DNA of 64,000 nucleotides, taken from Comamonas sp. lk (GTDB lineage Bacteria > Pseudomonadota > Gammaproteobacteria > Burkholderiales > Burkholderiaceae_C). Under the pieces are notes generated by a model. The model was not told the DNA's origin, did no database searches, and saw only the letters and a list, made by a program, of their open reading frames with translations. Shown here piece after piece: positions 9,049 through 17,640 of the stretch. Made by a program: the position numbers and the translations under genes. Each line of letters opens with the position of its first letter. Position 1 is the stretch's first letter. Location of the stretch: positions 1,986,754-2,050,753 of the forward strand of contig NZ_UOOB01000001.1 in the NCBI RefSeq assembly GCF_900564145.1. Direction: 5' to 3'.

Positions 9049-9239
9049 GTAGCCATTCCTCCTTAGGAATTGTGAGTTGAGACTTCGTATTCTAGGTGGG
9101 GGCCCTCAGATTGCATTGCAATACCCTGGGGGAAACAGGCAGTTTTAGGATGAAATGTTTTGCATATTCCATCTACTTTTGTCTTGTGGGTACAGAATAT
9201 CCTCTCCATATCGATAATCCAACGGAGCCTTGTACCTGT

Positions 9240-9647
9240 ATGAAGACCAAGCACGAACTCGAACTGGCCGACGTGAAAGCCATTGCCGCTGCCGCAGAGG
9301 CTGAAGCACTGAAGAATAACTGGGCAGTCACGATTTCCATCGTCGATGACGGCGGTCACCTGCTGTGGTTGCAGCGCCTGGACGGCGCAGCCGCCATCTC
9401 CTCCCACATTGCACCTGCCAAGGCACGCTCTGCGGCTCTGGGTCGCAAGGACACCAAGGTGTTCGAGGACATGATCAACAACGGCCGTACCGCTTTCCTG
9501 AGCGCTCCCACCGTGGACGGCCTGCTCGAAGGTGGCGTTGCCATCATGAAGAGTGGTCAATGCCTGGGCGCTGTCGGCGTCTCTGGCGTGAAGGCCAATG
9601 AAGACGCACAAGTGGCCAGCGCCGGCATTGCCGCTCTGGGCCTGTAA
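9240..9647 (+). CDS. GlcG/HbpS-family (DUF336) protein
   Basis: This 135-residue protein belongs to the GlcG/HbpS family, several of whose members bind haem or corrinoids and others of which sit in glycolate operons. The characteristic segments are VTISIVDDGGHLLWLQRLDGA and GGVAIMKSGQCLGAVGVSGVKANEDAQVA. The start at 9240 is chosen because the family begins at about this point and GGAG lies 13 bases upstream; an in-frame upstream extension exists but has no family support. A strong terminator follows. Its position beside hemP is suggestive of haem but not proof. Confidence 0.85.
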   Translation: MKTKHELELADVKAIAAAAEAEALKNNWAVTISIVDDGGHLLWLQRLDGAAAISSHIAPAKARSAALGRKDTKVFEDMINNGRTAFLSAPTVDGLLEGGVAIMKSGQCLGAVGVSGVKANEDAQVASAGIAALGL

Positions 9648-9696
9648 GCGTCCTGGCGCTGGATGCGGCCTGGCAGCAAGGCCGCTCTAGAAGGCC

Positions 9697-9741
9697 AAAA
9701 ACAAAACCCCTGCGCGCGAAAGCGGCAGGGGTTTTGTTTTT
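9697..9741. terminator. Terminator after the GlcG/HbpS-like gene
   Basis: A 16-bp perfect stem, AAAACAAAACCCCTGC against GCAGGGGTTTTGTTTT, followed by T. It can work in both directions and also lies downstream of hemP. Confidence 0.9.
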
Positions 9742-9867
9742 GAGCTTTGGGGGCGAAGAAAAAACGCTTGGCTATATGAGTGGCAGATGCAAGAGAGGGC
9801 AAGCATCCGGCGGACTCTGTGGCTGGCGAATAACGACACTTGCGGTGTCGCCCCACGATGAAACGGT

Positions 9868-10092
9868 TTATTTGGTCAGGATCAGCTTGCCCAGTTTGGT
9901 GGCTTGCAGGCGGTAAGGCGTGCCGTTGTGCACGATGGTGACCGCTTTTTGGCCGTTGAGCAGCAAAGCGCTGTCTACGCCCATCTGCAGGCCCAGGCCG
10001 GCACAGCTCTCGGAACTGTCCATGGCGGCCGCGTTGCTGCCCGTTGCGGCGGATGTGTAGGGCTGTGAGGTCGCAACAAACGATGCAGACAT
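9868..10092 (-). CDS. hemP: HemP/HmuP-family haemin uptake protein
   Basis: This 74-residue protein ends with the HemP family core, in which VTIVHNGTPYRLQATKLGK and LILTK are recognisable. HemP/HmuP proteins are small iron-regulated factors needed for haem-uptake gene expression in several beta- and alphaproteobacteria. The N-terminal 40 residues are low-complexity and not conserved. A good Fur-box match lies 33 bases upstream. No haem receptor or transporter gene is next to it in the window, so hemP appears to act in trans. Confidence 0.85.
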   Translation of the reverse strand: MSASFVATSQPYTSAATGSNAAAMDSSESCAGLGLQMGVDSALLLNGQKAVTIVHNGTPYRLQATKLGKLILTK

Positions 10093-10124
10093 GCCGTCAA
10101 TTCCTTGAAATCAAAAACTGCTGT

Positions 10125-10143
10125 AATGATAACGATTCTCAAT
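10125..10143. promoter_or_regulatory. Fur box upstream of hemP
   Basis: AATGATAACGATTCTCAAT matches the 19-bp Fur consensus (AATGATAATnATTATCATT form) at most positions and lies 33 bases before the hemP start codon. Confidence 0.8.
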
Positions 10144-10385
10144 TAAAAAACAAGTGATATTGACTCGCATTTCACAATATTTTTTGCTGAGACCAGTGCT
10201 TTCGGCAATGCATGAGAGGGAGTCGAGTGCTTTCAGTGAAGCAAAGCCTTGATTTTTGCTATTAAAAGAAAAGCAGATAGCGCCGATTATTGCTTGGGTG
10301 CAGCAAGAATTCATGCTGGAAATCATTCAAAGCAGGCGCTGGGTGCTTATGATTTGATAGAGATAGCGGTTGGCGTGCGCCCATG
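10144..10385. other. Gene-free AT-rich stretch between hemP and the exbD terminator
   Basis: Apart from the hemP promoter and Fur box at its left edge I see no supported gene. A 71-codon minus-strand frame here has no family character and is rejected. Confidence 0.5.
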
Positions 10386-10412
10386 AAAAAACGGCCCGAT
10401 GGGCCGTTTTTT
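10386..10412 (-). terminator. Terminator of bfd-tonB-exbB-exbD
   Basis: AAAAAACGGCCC, a three-base loop, then GGGCCGTTTTTT: a perfect stem with a U-tract, about 64 bases beyond the exbD stop in the minus direction. Confidence 0.9.
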
Positions 10413-10475
10413 GTGGGTCAAGCCTTGATGCGCTCAAGCCGGCAGGCTTGTTCTCAAGGCTTGTGTGCCTGCTGC

Positions 10476-10892
10476 TTATTTGGCGGGATCGGTCACGAAA
10501 CCGATTTTTTTCACGCCGGCGCGTTGGGCCGCAGCCATGGCCTGGGCCACGCGTTCGTAGCGCACTTCCTTGTCGCCGCGGATGTGCAGATCGGGCTGCG
10601 GTTCCTTGGCGGCTTCGGTAGCCAGATTGGTTTCCAGCGCTTCGTCGCTGATGTCCTGGCCGTTCCAGGAGTATTTGCCGTCGGCGGTGATGCCCAGCTG
10701 CACCGTGGCCGGCTTGGCATCCTCGGGCTGATTGGTGGCGCGCGGCAGATCCACATTGACCGAGTGCTTCATCACGGGAACGGTGATGATGAAGATGATG
10801 AGCAGTACCAGCATGACGTCCACCAGAGGCGTCATATTGATCTCGTTCATCACCTCATCGCCGCCCTCGTCGTCCATGGTTCCGAATGACAT
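10476..10892 (-). CDS. exbD: ExbD, TonB-complex proton channel subunit
   Basis: This 138-residue protein has a cytoplasmic N-terminus, one membrane helix (about residues 20-42) and a periplasmic domain. The membrane helix carries the proton-carrying Asp in NMTPLVDVMLVLLIIF, as expected for ExbD/TolR proteins. With ExbB it converts proton motive force into TonB movement. The start is 3 bases from the exbB stop. It is the last gene of the Fur-boxed bfd-tonB-exbB-exbD cluster, with a strong terminator behind. The TonB neighbour favours ExbD over TolR. Confidence 0.93.
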   Translation of the reverse strand: MSFGTMDDEGGDEVMNEINMTPLVDVMLVLLIIFIITVPVMKHSVNVDLPRATNQPEDAKPATVQLGITADGKYSWNGQDISDEALETNLATEAAKEPQPDLHIRGDKEVRYERVAQAMAAAQRAGVKKIGFVTDPAK

Positions 10893-10895
10893 GGC

Positions 10896-11621
10896 TTAAG
10901 CGCCTTTCTTCAGGGGCAGCACGTTGTTGCCGGAGGACTGACCGTCCACCGAGACGCGGGCACCGGTCACAAAGTAGGCGTGCACGTCATGAGCAAAGCT
11001 GTTGAGGGTATTCAGGATGCCTTTGTTGCCGCGTACCAGGGCGTTGTAGCCCAGCACGGCGGGAATGGCCACGGCCAGACCCAGAGCAGTCATGATCAGG
11101 GCTTCGCCGATGGGGCCGGCCACCTTGTCGATGGAGGACTGGCCGGACATGCCGATGGCGACCAGCGCATGGTAGATGCCCCAGACGGTACCGAACAAAC
11201 CGATGAAGGGAGCGGTCGAACCAACGGAAGCCAGAATCGCCAGGCCCGATTGCAGACGGGCCGTGAATTCGCTGATGCCGTTGCGCAGGCAGCGGGTCAC
11301 CCAGTCGCTGATGTCCAGCGTGTCATGCAGGTGGGCGCTGGTCTTGCGGTGGTGGGCGGTGGCTTCACGGCCTTCGAGCACCATGTGCAAAAAGGGGTTG
11401 ACCTTGTTGTTGCCCAGCTTTTCGAGGCCCGAAGCCAGATCGGCGCTGTGCCAGAAGTCTTGCGAGCGATTGGCGAATTTCTTGAACTTCACAAGGTCCA
11501 GCGCCTTGATGACGATGACCAGCCACGAGGCGACGGACATGGCGAGCAAGATGATAGCCACAGCACGCGTGACGAAGTCACCCTGTGTCCAGACGTGGGC
11601 AATGCCGAATTGGGATTCCAT
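10896..11621 (-). CDS. exbB: ExbB, MotA/TolQ/ExbB-type proton channel
   Basis: This 241-residue protein has three membrane helices (about 15-37, 125-150 and 170-195). The MotA/TolQ/ExbB core ASVGSTAPFIGLFGTVWGIYHA is followed by EALIMTALGLAVAIPAVLGYN. It forms the pentameric channel around ExbD that energises TonB in the inner membrane. It sits 24 bases after tonB and 3 bases before exbD, so the three subunits are made together. Placement next to tonB and iron genes separates it from the TolQ paralogue. Confidence 0.94.
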   Translation of the reverse strand: MESQFGIAHVWTQGDFVTRAVAIILLAMSVASWLVIVIKALDLVKFKKFANRSQDFWHSADLASGLEKLGNNKVNPFLHMVLEGREATAHHRKTSAHLHDTLDISDWVTRCLRNGISEFTARLQSGLAILASVGSTAPFIGLFGTVWGIYHALVAIGMSGQSSIDKVAGPIGEALIMTALGLAVAIPAVLGYNALVRGNKGILNTLNSFAHDVHAYFVTGARVSVDGQSSGNNVLPLKKGA

Positions 11622-11645
11622 GGGTACTCCTGAAAACTGCTGAAA

Positions 11646-12371
11646 TTATTTGAGAACGAAATTGATGGGAACCACGTGCCACATGGGCTCGGCCACGCCG
11701 TTGCGCTTGCCTGGTACGAATTTCCAGCGCTGCACGGTGCTGATGGCCGCTTCGTCCAGACGCTCGAAGCCGCTGGACTGCTTGATTTCTATCTTCTCGG
11801 GCTGGCCCTGCTCGTTGATATAGACGCGCAAGAACACCTTGCCCTGTTCACCCATGCGCTTGCTCACTGCGGGGTAAGCCGGTGCGGGGTTGTTCAGATA
11901 GGCTGCGTTGCTCGACGGCAATTCCATCTTGGGCGCGGCTGGAGGTGCGGGTGGCGCCGGCGGGGCGGGTGGAGCCGGAGGCGCGGGTGGCGCAGGCGGT
12001 GACTTGTCCGGCTTGTTCTGCGCATCATCGGTAGAGCCTTGCGGCGCCGATGGCGAGGGCGTGGGGTCCTTGATGGCCTTGGGCAGCGGGGCCTTTTTTT
12101 CCACAGGCTTGGGCTGCGGCTTGACCGTGGGCTTAGGGGCAGGCGCCGGAGGAGAGGGTGGAGGGGGAGGTGCAGGTTTGGGTTCGGGCGCAGCTGCAGC
12201 CACAAACTCTGCAATCACCGTGGCTGGAATGACGACCTCGGGTATGGCGACTTTGCCAAGACCATGCTGCATGGCCAGCAAAGCCGCTGCGTGGGCAACA
12301 ACCACCGCACCGGCAACCGCCATGTTGCGGCTGGTGCCGCCCACAGGCGTAAAACGATCAGACTGGGACAT
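11646..12371 (-). CDS. tonB: TonB, energy transducer for outer-membrane receptors
   Basis: This 241-residue protein has an N-terminal membrane anchor (about 17-40), a long Pro/Lys-rich spacer (about 60-150) and a C-terminal TonB domain (YPAVSKRMGEQGKVFLRVYI...WKFVPGKRNG) that contacts receptor TonB boxes. The spacer holds a tandem PPA tripeptide run (SPPAPPAPPAPPAPPAPPA), coded by a GC-rich repeat around 11935-12000 that could vary in length. It precedes exbB and exbD, and is downstream of bfd in the same direction. It most likely serves the siderophore receptor at 15-17 kb. Confidence 0.94.
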   Translation of the reverse strand: MSQSDRFTPVGGTSRNMAVAGAVVVAHAAALLAMQHGLGKVAIPEVVIPATVIAEFVAAAAPEPKPAPPPPPSPPAPAPKPTVKPQPKPVEKKAPLPKAIKDPTPSPSAPQGSTDDAQNKPDKSPPAPPAPPAPPAPPAPPAPPAAPKMELPSSNAAYLNNPAPAYPAVSKRMGEQGKVFLRVYINEQGQPEKIEIKQSSGFERLDEAAISTVQRWKFVPGKRNGVAEPMWHVVPINFVLK

Positions 12372-12483
12372 AAAAGAGCAGGAAGCAACCAGCGTGGGCT
12401 GGCTCAGAAAACAAAGAGCGCTGGTTGGCAGTGCGGCAAAAGACTAGGCAATGGATGAAACTGGGCTTGGCAGGGCAAAAGCA

Positions 12484-12567
12484 TCAATCATGCAGGATCC
12501 ACCAAGTGCAGGCCATCACAAGAATCAGGCTGCCGACAAGGGCTGAGAAGACGCTGAGGTATGCCAT
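12484..12567 (-). CDS. Possible 27-residue membrane peptide between bfd and tonB
   Basis: An ATG frame overlapping the 3' end of bfd encodes a peptide of 27 residues with one strongly hydrophobic helix, from VFSALVGSLILVMA to CTWWILHD. The composition is that of a single-pass membrane peptide with a Trp belt. A weak GGAAAG lies before the start. It may be a real small membrane protein in the iron operon or a chance frame; conservation would decide. Confidence 0.3.
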   Translation of the reverse strand: MAYLSVFSALVGSLILVMACTWWILHD

Positions 12568-12818
12568 GCTTTGCTTTCCAATATGTTGGCGGCAAGCTGA
12601 ACCGTCTGCTGTGGTGCGCTGGCATGCGCTTCGTTGTGAATTGCTGCCACGGGATGGCTGGCGCAGCACTGTGCCACCACATCGCGGGCGCAGCTTTCAC
12701 ACTGGCCGCATTGCATGGCAACGCCCAATTCAAACTGGATTTCATCAAAGCTCATACCCGCATGCGCGTGGCGTGCTATTTCTCGGTCCGAAACCCGGCG
12801 GCATACACAGACGATCAT
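12525..12818 (-). CDS. bfd: Bacterioferritin-associated ferredoxin-like [2Fe-2S] protein
   Basis: This 97-residue protein has the Bfd-type [2Fe-2S] domain. The four Cys ligands are in MIVCVCRRVSDREI (C4, C6) and QCGQCESCARD (C37, C40). Bfd reduces bacterioferritin to release stored iron when iron is scarce. The C-terminal 35 residues are unconserved. A Fur-like site lies 47-67 bases upstream, and tonB-exbB-exbD follow on the same strand about 150 bases later with no terminator seen between. It therefore probably heads the operon. Confidence 0.88.
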   Translation of the reverse strand: MIVCVCRRVSDREIARHAHAGMSFDEIQFELGVAMQCGQCESCARDVVAQCCASHPVAAIHNEAHASAPQQTVQLAANILESKAWHTSASSQPLSAA

Positions 12819-12864
12819 GGCTGCAAACAGTTGTGGCTGGCTATTGATACGATAGCGAGATTAT

Positions 12865-12885
12865 AAATGAGAATCCGTCGCATTT
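12865..12885. promoter_or_regulatory. Fur-box-like site upstream of bfd
   Basis: The outer arms AAATG (12865-12869) and CATTT (12881-12885) enclose AGAATCCGTCG. Within it, AATGAGAAT followed by CATT fits the 19-bp Fur pattern. It is 47 bases before the bfd start and is likely to control bfd and the downstream tonB-exbB-exbD genes. Confidence 0.65.
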
Positions 12886-12964
12886 GCAATGCATCCATAA
12901 GGCAGGTGTGGGAATGCCTGCTGAGCGGCCTGTGATTTGAGTTAGGACCGGAGGGGTTGGACTA

Positions 12965-14116
12965 TTATTTTGAGAGCGATAGACGCAGGCGTTCCGGCGT
13001 GATTTGCTCAAGCGTGGCGCAGCCCATCTGAGCCATGCCCAGCTCCAGCTCTGCCCGCAGCAGGTGCAGCATATGGGCCACACCCAGCATGCCAGCCACG
13101 GCCAGTGCATGCAGCTGTGGACGGCCGATCAGCACGGCATTGGCACCCAGGGCCAGGGCTTTGAAGACGTCGGTTCCCAGGCGTACGCCGCTGTCTAGCA
13201 GCAGCGGAAACTGCGGCCCCAGGGCGGCGCGCAGTTCCGGCAGTACTTCAATCGGGGCGATGGCTCCATCAAGCACGCGACCGCCGTGGTTGGAGACCAC
13301 CACCGCATCGGCTCCCAGGTCCGCGGCTTTGCGGGCGGCATCGGGCGACAGAATGCCTTTGACAATCAGCGGCAGCCGGGTTTGCTGGCGCAGCCACTGC
13401 AAATCCTTCCAGCTTGGCGCCTGGGCTGCTAGCGGCGTACCAAACAGAATGTGCTCACTCATCAGATCGCCGCTTTGGCGATGCTGGGGCATGTTGCGCA
13501 AATTGACCGCCTCCACACCGGCAGGCAGCGGGTAGCTGGAGCGCTTGATGCTGGCATCGATGGTCCAGACCAGGGCCTGATAGCCCGCGCGCTCGGCCCG
13601 CTCGATCAGCTCCAGGGTATGAGCGGGGTCGGGCTGGCTATAGAGTTGAAACCACAGCGGGGCGGTGCGCCCCAACTCCTGCGAGGCACCGCTGGCCGCC
13701 TGGGCGACTTCCTCCAGGGTATGGCTGGACAAGGTGCTGGCCATCATGCCTGTATGCATGGCCATGGCGGCGCGAACGCTGGCCAGCTCTCCCTCGGGGT
13801 GCGCCAGCCGCTGATAAGCCACAGGTGCCAGCATGACAGGCCACTCCAGCAACTGGCCCAGCAGTGTCTGTCGGATGCTCGCCTGCGACAGATCGGCTAA
13901 GGGCTGGGGCCGCAAGCGAATGCCGTCAAAAGCCGCGCGATTGTGCGCAAGCGTCAAACCCTGGTCCGCACCGCTTTCTATATGTGCCCAGGCCTGGGCT
14001 TCGACATGGTGCTGCGCCCTCAGGCGGTAGTCTGCCAGGCAGGCGATGCCTGCCGGAATCCGGCTGAGCGGGGCTTGCACAGGCTGGTCGAGACAGTTGG
14101 TGGGCGCTGAAGTCAT
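12965..14116 (-). CDS. FMN-dependent alpha-hydroxy-acid oxidase/dehydrogenase
   Basis: This 383-residue TIM-barrel flavoprotein belongs to the L-lactate dehydrogenase / glycolate oxidase family. Visible signatures are the substrate- and FMN-site segments LPLIVKGILSPDAA, VVVSNHGGRVLDGAIAP with the catalytic His, and DSGVRLGTDVFKALALGANAVLIGRP. Members oxidise lactate, glycolate or mandelate and pass electrons to quinone or oxygen. It lies 43 bases downstream of the PiuC-type gene on the same strand, so readthrough from the iron-regulated receptor is possible. The exact substrate cannot be assigned. Confidence 0.85.
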   Translation of the reverse strand: MTSAPTNCLDQPVQAPLSRIPAGIACLADYRLRAQHHVEAQAWAHIESGADQGLTLAHNRAAFDGIRLRPQPLADLSQASIRQTLLGQLLEWPVMLAPVAYQRLAHPEGELASVRAAMAMHTGMMASTLSSHTLEEVAQAASGASQELGRTAPLWFQLYSQPDPAHTLELIERAERAGYQALVWTIDASIKRSSYPLPAGVEAVNLRNMPQHRQSGDLMSEHILFGTPLAAQAPSWKDLQWLRQQTRLPLIVKGILSPDAARKAADLGADAVVVSNHGGRVLDGAIAPIEVLPELRAALGPQFPLLLDSGVRLGTDVFKALALGANAVLIGRPQLHALAVAGMLGVAHMLHLLRAELELGMAQMGCATLEQITPERLRLSLSK

Positions 14117-14159
14117 GGTGGGAATATTTCCGGAGCGGTGGCAAAGACGGCGCTAGGGC

Positions 14160-14855
14160 TTAGGCCTCGGACCACATGCGTAGCAGCTTGTGATAGGTTC
14201 CCGAGAGCGAGGCGATGCGGGGGTACCCGGGGTGATCTTGAGTCAGCTGTTGTATGGATTGGTCCAGATCGAACAGCAGGCTGCGCTGCTCGTCGGATTT
14301 GACCAGACTGTGTGTCCAAAAAAACGAGGCATAGCGGGTGCCGCGCGTCACAGGGTTGACCCGGTGCAAGCTGATGCCTGGGTAGACGATGGCATCGCCG
14401 GCTGCCAGCTTGACCGACTGCTGGCCGTAGCTGTCCACCACCACCAGCTCCCCACCATCGTATTCATCCGGTTCGCTGAAAAACACCGTGGTGGATACAT
14501 CTGTGCGCACCTTGATGGCCGTGCCTGGGATGGTGAAGAAAGCGTTGTCTATATGGTTGCCGTATCCATGATTGCCGTGCTCGCCGCCGCCTTCATAGCG
14601 GTTAAAGCGCGGAGGCAGAACCTTGAGCGGCAAGGCGGCAGACATGAACAGCGGGTTGCGACCCAGTCTGTCCAGAATCAGGTCGCCTATCTGTTGGCCG
14701 ATCTTGCTGTCCAGCGGCAGTTGAAGATTGCTTTTGACCTGGGCCGCCACATGGCCTGCGGTGGTGCGCCCATCTTGCCAGGCAGCGGCCTCCAGGGCCT
14801 GGCGGCACTGGCGCACCTCATCGGCAGAGAGAAGGGCAGGGATTTTGAGCATCAT
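14160..14855 (-). CDS. PiuC-type Fe(II)/2-oxoglutarate-dependent dioxygenase
   Basis: This 231-residue protein is of the PKHD-type hydroxylase (YbiX/PiuC) family. Iron ligands are the His and Asp of YGNHIDNAF and the His of [17 protein letters not shown]; Arg in RGTRYA would bind 2-oxoglutarate. Family members lie beside catecholate-type siderophore receptors, as here, where the receptor gene is immediately upstream on the same strand. The start at 14855 ([10 protein letters not shown]) matches family length; a longer upstream frame adds an unrelated hydrophobic stretch. A terminator lies between receptor and this gene, so its level may be lower than the receptor's. Confidence 0.85.
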   Translation of the reverse strand: MMLKIPALLSADEVRQCRQALEAAAWQDGRTTAGHVAAQVKSNLQLPLDSKIGQQIGDLILDRLGRNPLFMSAALPLKVLPPRFNRYEGGGEHGNHGYGNHIDNAFFTIPGTAIKVRTDVSTTVFFSEPDEYDGGELVVVDSYGQQSVKLAAGDAIVYPGISLHRVNPVTRGTRYASFFWTHSLVKSDEQRSLLFDLDQSIQQLTQDHPGYPRIASLSGTYHKLLRMWSEA

Positions 14856-14898
14856 GGCGCAGTATTTTCCTCGCAAGACGAAATGGGAGTGTGCATGT

Positions 14899-14932
14899 AA
14901 AAAGCCCCGCCGGCAGAAGCTGCCAACGGGGC
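14899..14932 (-). terminator. Terminator between the receptor gene and the piuC-like gene
   Basis: Read on the minus strand, GCCCCG ... CGGGGC with inner TGGCAG/CTGCCG pairing is followed by TTTTT. It is placed 35 bases after the receptor stop and may act as an attenuating, leaky terminator. Confidence 0.75.
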
Positions 14933-14966
14933 CGTCAAGCCAGATCAAGCGCAGGCAGATCTCAAA

Positions 14967-17228
14967 TTAGTACGTGAACTTGAGCGAAGCCACGGCCGAG
15001 CGGCCAGCGGCCATGGTGGCGTAGTGGGGCGAGCGCACGCCGCTGTAGTAAACCTTGTCGCCCAGGTTGTAGAGGTTCAGCTGGAAGGCCAGGTTCTTGT
15101 CGATCTGGTAGGCCATCATGGCGTCATAGCGGGCATAGCCATTGGCACCCTTGGTCACGATGCCGCCATCCACGGTAGACACAGCATAAGCTGCGTTAAC
15201 GCTGCTTTGTGCGTAGATGCCCAGACCCAGAGTCAGCTTGGCCATGGGCTTGTAGCTGGTCCACAGGCTGAAGCTGTGCTTGGGGGTGTTGGCGAAGCGC
15301 TGACCATTGGCAATGTTGCCAATGCCCATGTTCTTTTGCTCGCTATCCATGAAGGTGTAGCCGCCGAACACGCTCAGGTTGGACAGGATCTGGCCGGTGA
15401 AGCCCAGTTCCAGACCATTCACGGTCTTGTTGCCGCCCATATAGGTGCCGGTTGCATCAGTGATGCGAACATTGGTCACCTCGTTGCGGAAGACGGCTGC
15501 CGTCAGGTTCAGCTTCTTGTCCAGCAGATCCCACTTGGTGCCCAGTTCGATGGACTTGGTTTTCTCTGGCTTCAGGCTGAGCAGTGCATCTGTCGTCGTG
15601 GTCAGATCTTCGTTACCGTTGCCCAGCGTGGAGCCGCCGGGACGAGAAGCTGTGCCGATGTTGGCGTAGATGCTGCCGTTGGCTGCGGGCTTGTACACCA
15701 CGCCCAACTGGTAGTTGAACAGGGTATCGCTGCGGCTCAGGTCATACGCAGGGTAGTTGCTGGGCGCGCGGCCGCCGGCAGGGCCGGATGTGCTGAGCTT
15801 GTAGTGGTCTACGCGCAGGCCACCATTCACCAGCCATTGTTCGTTGAGCTTGAGTGTGTCAAAGCCGTACAAAGCAACGGTGTCCACCTTGTTGACGGTG
15901 GCTTGTGCGGGCAGAGACCAAGCAAAGTTCCAGGGAGCGTTGGCGCCGCTGGGGTTGCTCAGCGTGGTGCACCAGGGGTCTACCACCGAGGTGCAAGTCG
16001 TGGCGGTGTTCTGGATGGCGCTGGAGCGCACATCGGACTTTTCCTTGGACAGTTCCAGGCCAAAAGCATAGGTGTGACCTATGGAGCCGGTTTGCTCCTT
16101 GCCGGTGAACTCGGTCACGTTCTGCAGTGTCGTGGTGTCGGACACGCGCGCATTGCCGCGGCGCCAGACATAGCCGTTGATGGCATTGCCCTTGGAGTCG
16201 TCAGGCTGGGTCCAGACATAGTCCTGCTTGGTCTTGCTGTAGCGCAGGCTGTTGCGGATCTTGTTGGTGTCGGTGAACTTGTGCGTGACCGAGGCGGTGA
16301 ACAGGTCGCTCTTTTCCTTCTCGAAGTCGCGGTTGTTCAGGCCGTACCAGTTGGCGCGGTCGTTGCCGTACGTGGGGCGCACGGTGGAGCCGCCGGGCAG
16401 CTTGGCCATAGCCGCATTGCTGTACAGATATGGCACGCCGCCATCGGGCGTGTTGTCGGTCTGCAGATGCTGCCAGGACAGGCTCACTTCGGTGGGCGTG
16501 CCTAGGCCAAAGGTAACGGTGGGTGCAATACCCCAGCGCTTGTTGTCGGGACCATTGCGGCCAGGCACATCGGCGCTGTGGCCCATGGCGTTCAGGCGGA
16601 AGGCCGTGGTGTCGTTGATCTTGCGGTTGATGTCCAGCGTGCCGCGCAGATAGTTGTCGGTGCCCAGGCCCACGTCGCCCGAGATGAAGTTCTCGTTCTT
16701 GGCTTTTTTGGTGCTGATGTTGATGGAGCCGCCTGCGCCGCCGCGACCAGCGTAGGCCGAGTCAGCGCCCTTGATGACTTCCACGGATTCCACGTTAAAC
16801 ACTTCGCGGGTACCGGCGGAGATATCACGCATGCCGTCCACAAAGGTGCTGGACTGGGCGTCCATGCCGCGGATAAAGGGCTGGTCGCCGGAGGGGTTGC
16901 CGCCTTCGCCGTTACCGAAAGTGATGCCGGGAGTGGAGCGCAGCGCGTCCTGCAGGCTGGTGGCGCCGGTTTGCTTGATCAGATCTTCGCTGATCACCTG
17001 GACGGTCTTGGGCGTGTCCAGCAAAGGAGCGGTGAACTTGCCTTGCGTGCTGGCTTCGGTCTTGAAGCCGCTGTCTGCCGCAGCTTCCACGTTCACGGTG
17101 GAGAGTGTGGTTTCCTGCTGGGCCATGGCATGTCCGGCCACCAAGCCCAGGCTGACGGCGATCACGATCTGTCGCAGTTCGCAGCGACGGCCGCGGGAAT
17201 CCATGGGAGTTGTCTTGTTTGTTTGCAT
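14967..17228 (-). CDS. TonB-dependent siderophore receptor (catecholate type, Fiu/PiuA-like)
   Basis: This 753-residue outer-membrane receptor has a signal peptide (RQIVIAVSLGLVAGHAMAQ, cleavage after AMA) and a TonB-box-like ETTLSTVNVEA. The plug domain includes DTPKTVQVISEDLIKQTG and VIKGADSAYAGRGGAGGSINI. A long beta-barrel ends with a C-terminal aromatic (LKFTY). Two Cys (TTCTS and DPWCTT) probably form an extracellular-loop disulphide. The ATG at 17228 is chosen; the longer frame begins with TTG. A Fur box lies 57 bases upstream and a PiuC-type dioxygenase follows. The receptor should import ferric siderophore using TonB-ExbBD encoded 3 kb away. Confidence 0.92.
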   Translation of the reverse strand: MQTNKTTPMDSRGRRCELRQIVIAVSLGLVAGHAMAQQETTLSTVNVEAAADSGFKTEASTQGKFTAPLLDTPKTVQVISEDLIKQTGATSLQDALRSTPGITFGNGEGGNPSGDQPFIRGMDAQSSTFVDGMRDISAGTREVFNVESVEVIKGADSAYAGRGGAGGSINISTKKAKNENFISGDVGLGTDNYLRGTLDINRKINDTTAFRLNAMGHSADVPGRNGPDNKRWGIAPTVTFGLGTPTEVSLSWQHLQTDNTPDGGVPYLYSNAAMAKLPGGSTVRPTYGNDRANWYGLNNRDFEKEKSDLFTASVTHKFTDTNKIRNSLRYSKTKQDYVWTQPDDSKGNAINGYVWRRGNARVSDTTTLQNVTEFTGKEQTGSIGHTYAFGLELSKEKSDVRSSAIQNTATTCTSVVDPWCTTLSNPSGANAPWNFAWSLPAQATVNKVDTVALYGFDTLKLNEQWLVNGGLRVDHYKLSTSGPAGGRAPSNYPAYDLSRSDTLFNYQLGVVYKPAANGSIYANIGTASRPGGSTLGNGNEDLTTTTDALLSLKPEKTKSIELGTKWDLLDKKLNLTAAVFRNEVTNVRITDATGTYMGGNKTVNGLELGFTGQILSNLSVFGGYTFMDSEQKNMGIGNIANGQRFANTPKHSFSLWTSYKPMAKLTLGLGIYAQSSVNAAYAVSTVDGGIVTKGANGYARYDAMMAYQIDKNLAFQLNLYNLGDKVYYSGVRSPHYATMAAGRSAVASLKFTY

Positions 17229-17284
17229 GTTTTTACAAGTAGAGGGGCGAAGCAATCGAAATTCGCGATCGAATTCTAGATGCT

Positions 17285-17303
17285 ATTGATAATAATTCTT
17301 GAT
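17285..17303. promoter_or_regulatory. Fur box upstream of the siderophore receptor
   Basis: ATTGATAATAATTCTTGAT matches the 19-bp Fur consensus closely, including the TGATAATAATT core, 57 bases before the receptor ATG. Confidence 0.8.
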
Positions 17304-17428
17304 CCCATTGCCAAAACAGAGCTGTGTTTCACACGTGATGTAGTGCCAGGGCAACAGTGGTGGATGTCCTTTGGCATGTAGGTCTTTGCTTACTCCATCC
17401 AGGCCGGTGTGTGTCTCACAAGTAAAGT

Positions 17429-17449
17429 AAATGAAAGTGATATGCATTT
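17429..17449. promoter_or_regulatory. Fur-box-like site upstream of the PepSY operon
   Basis: AAATG and CATTT arms enclose AAAGTGATATG; the inner 19 bases fit AATGA.A.T.AT.T.CATT. The site has the same size and arms as the one upstream of bfd. The rest of the receptor-PepSY intergenic region (17229-17640) shows no other gene. Confidence 0.6.
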
Positions 17450-17640
17450 GAATTGTGTCGCCTTCCCGTCGCCACTAGAATGCTTGCTGCTTTCGGTGAG
17501 CTCGGTCCTTGCGCCTGGCTTGCTATGGAAGTGAAAGCAGCTTGCGCATGATGCATATGCGCTTGAAGGCTGTTTGCCATGAAATGACAGATTCAGGGCC
17601 GCGAAGTCATCGCTGCGGCTCTTCCCATCAAAGGTTTGCA

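Noticed and set aside
10111..10326. 71-codon frame upstream of hemP
   Set aside because: It overlaps the hemP Fur box and promoter and has no family character.
11930..12005. Tandem GC-rich repeat, considered as a CRISPR-like or satellite array
   Set aside because: It encodes the PPA repeat of the TonB spacer in frame; there are no spacers.
15024..16505. 493-codon plus-strand frame
   Set aside because: It is antisense to the siderophore receptor; composition and lack of motifs mark it as a shadow.
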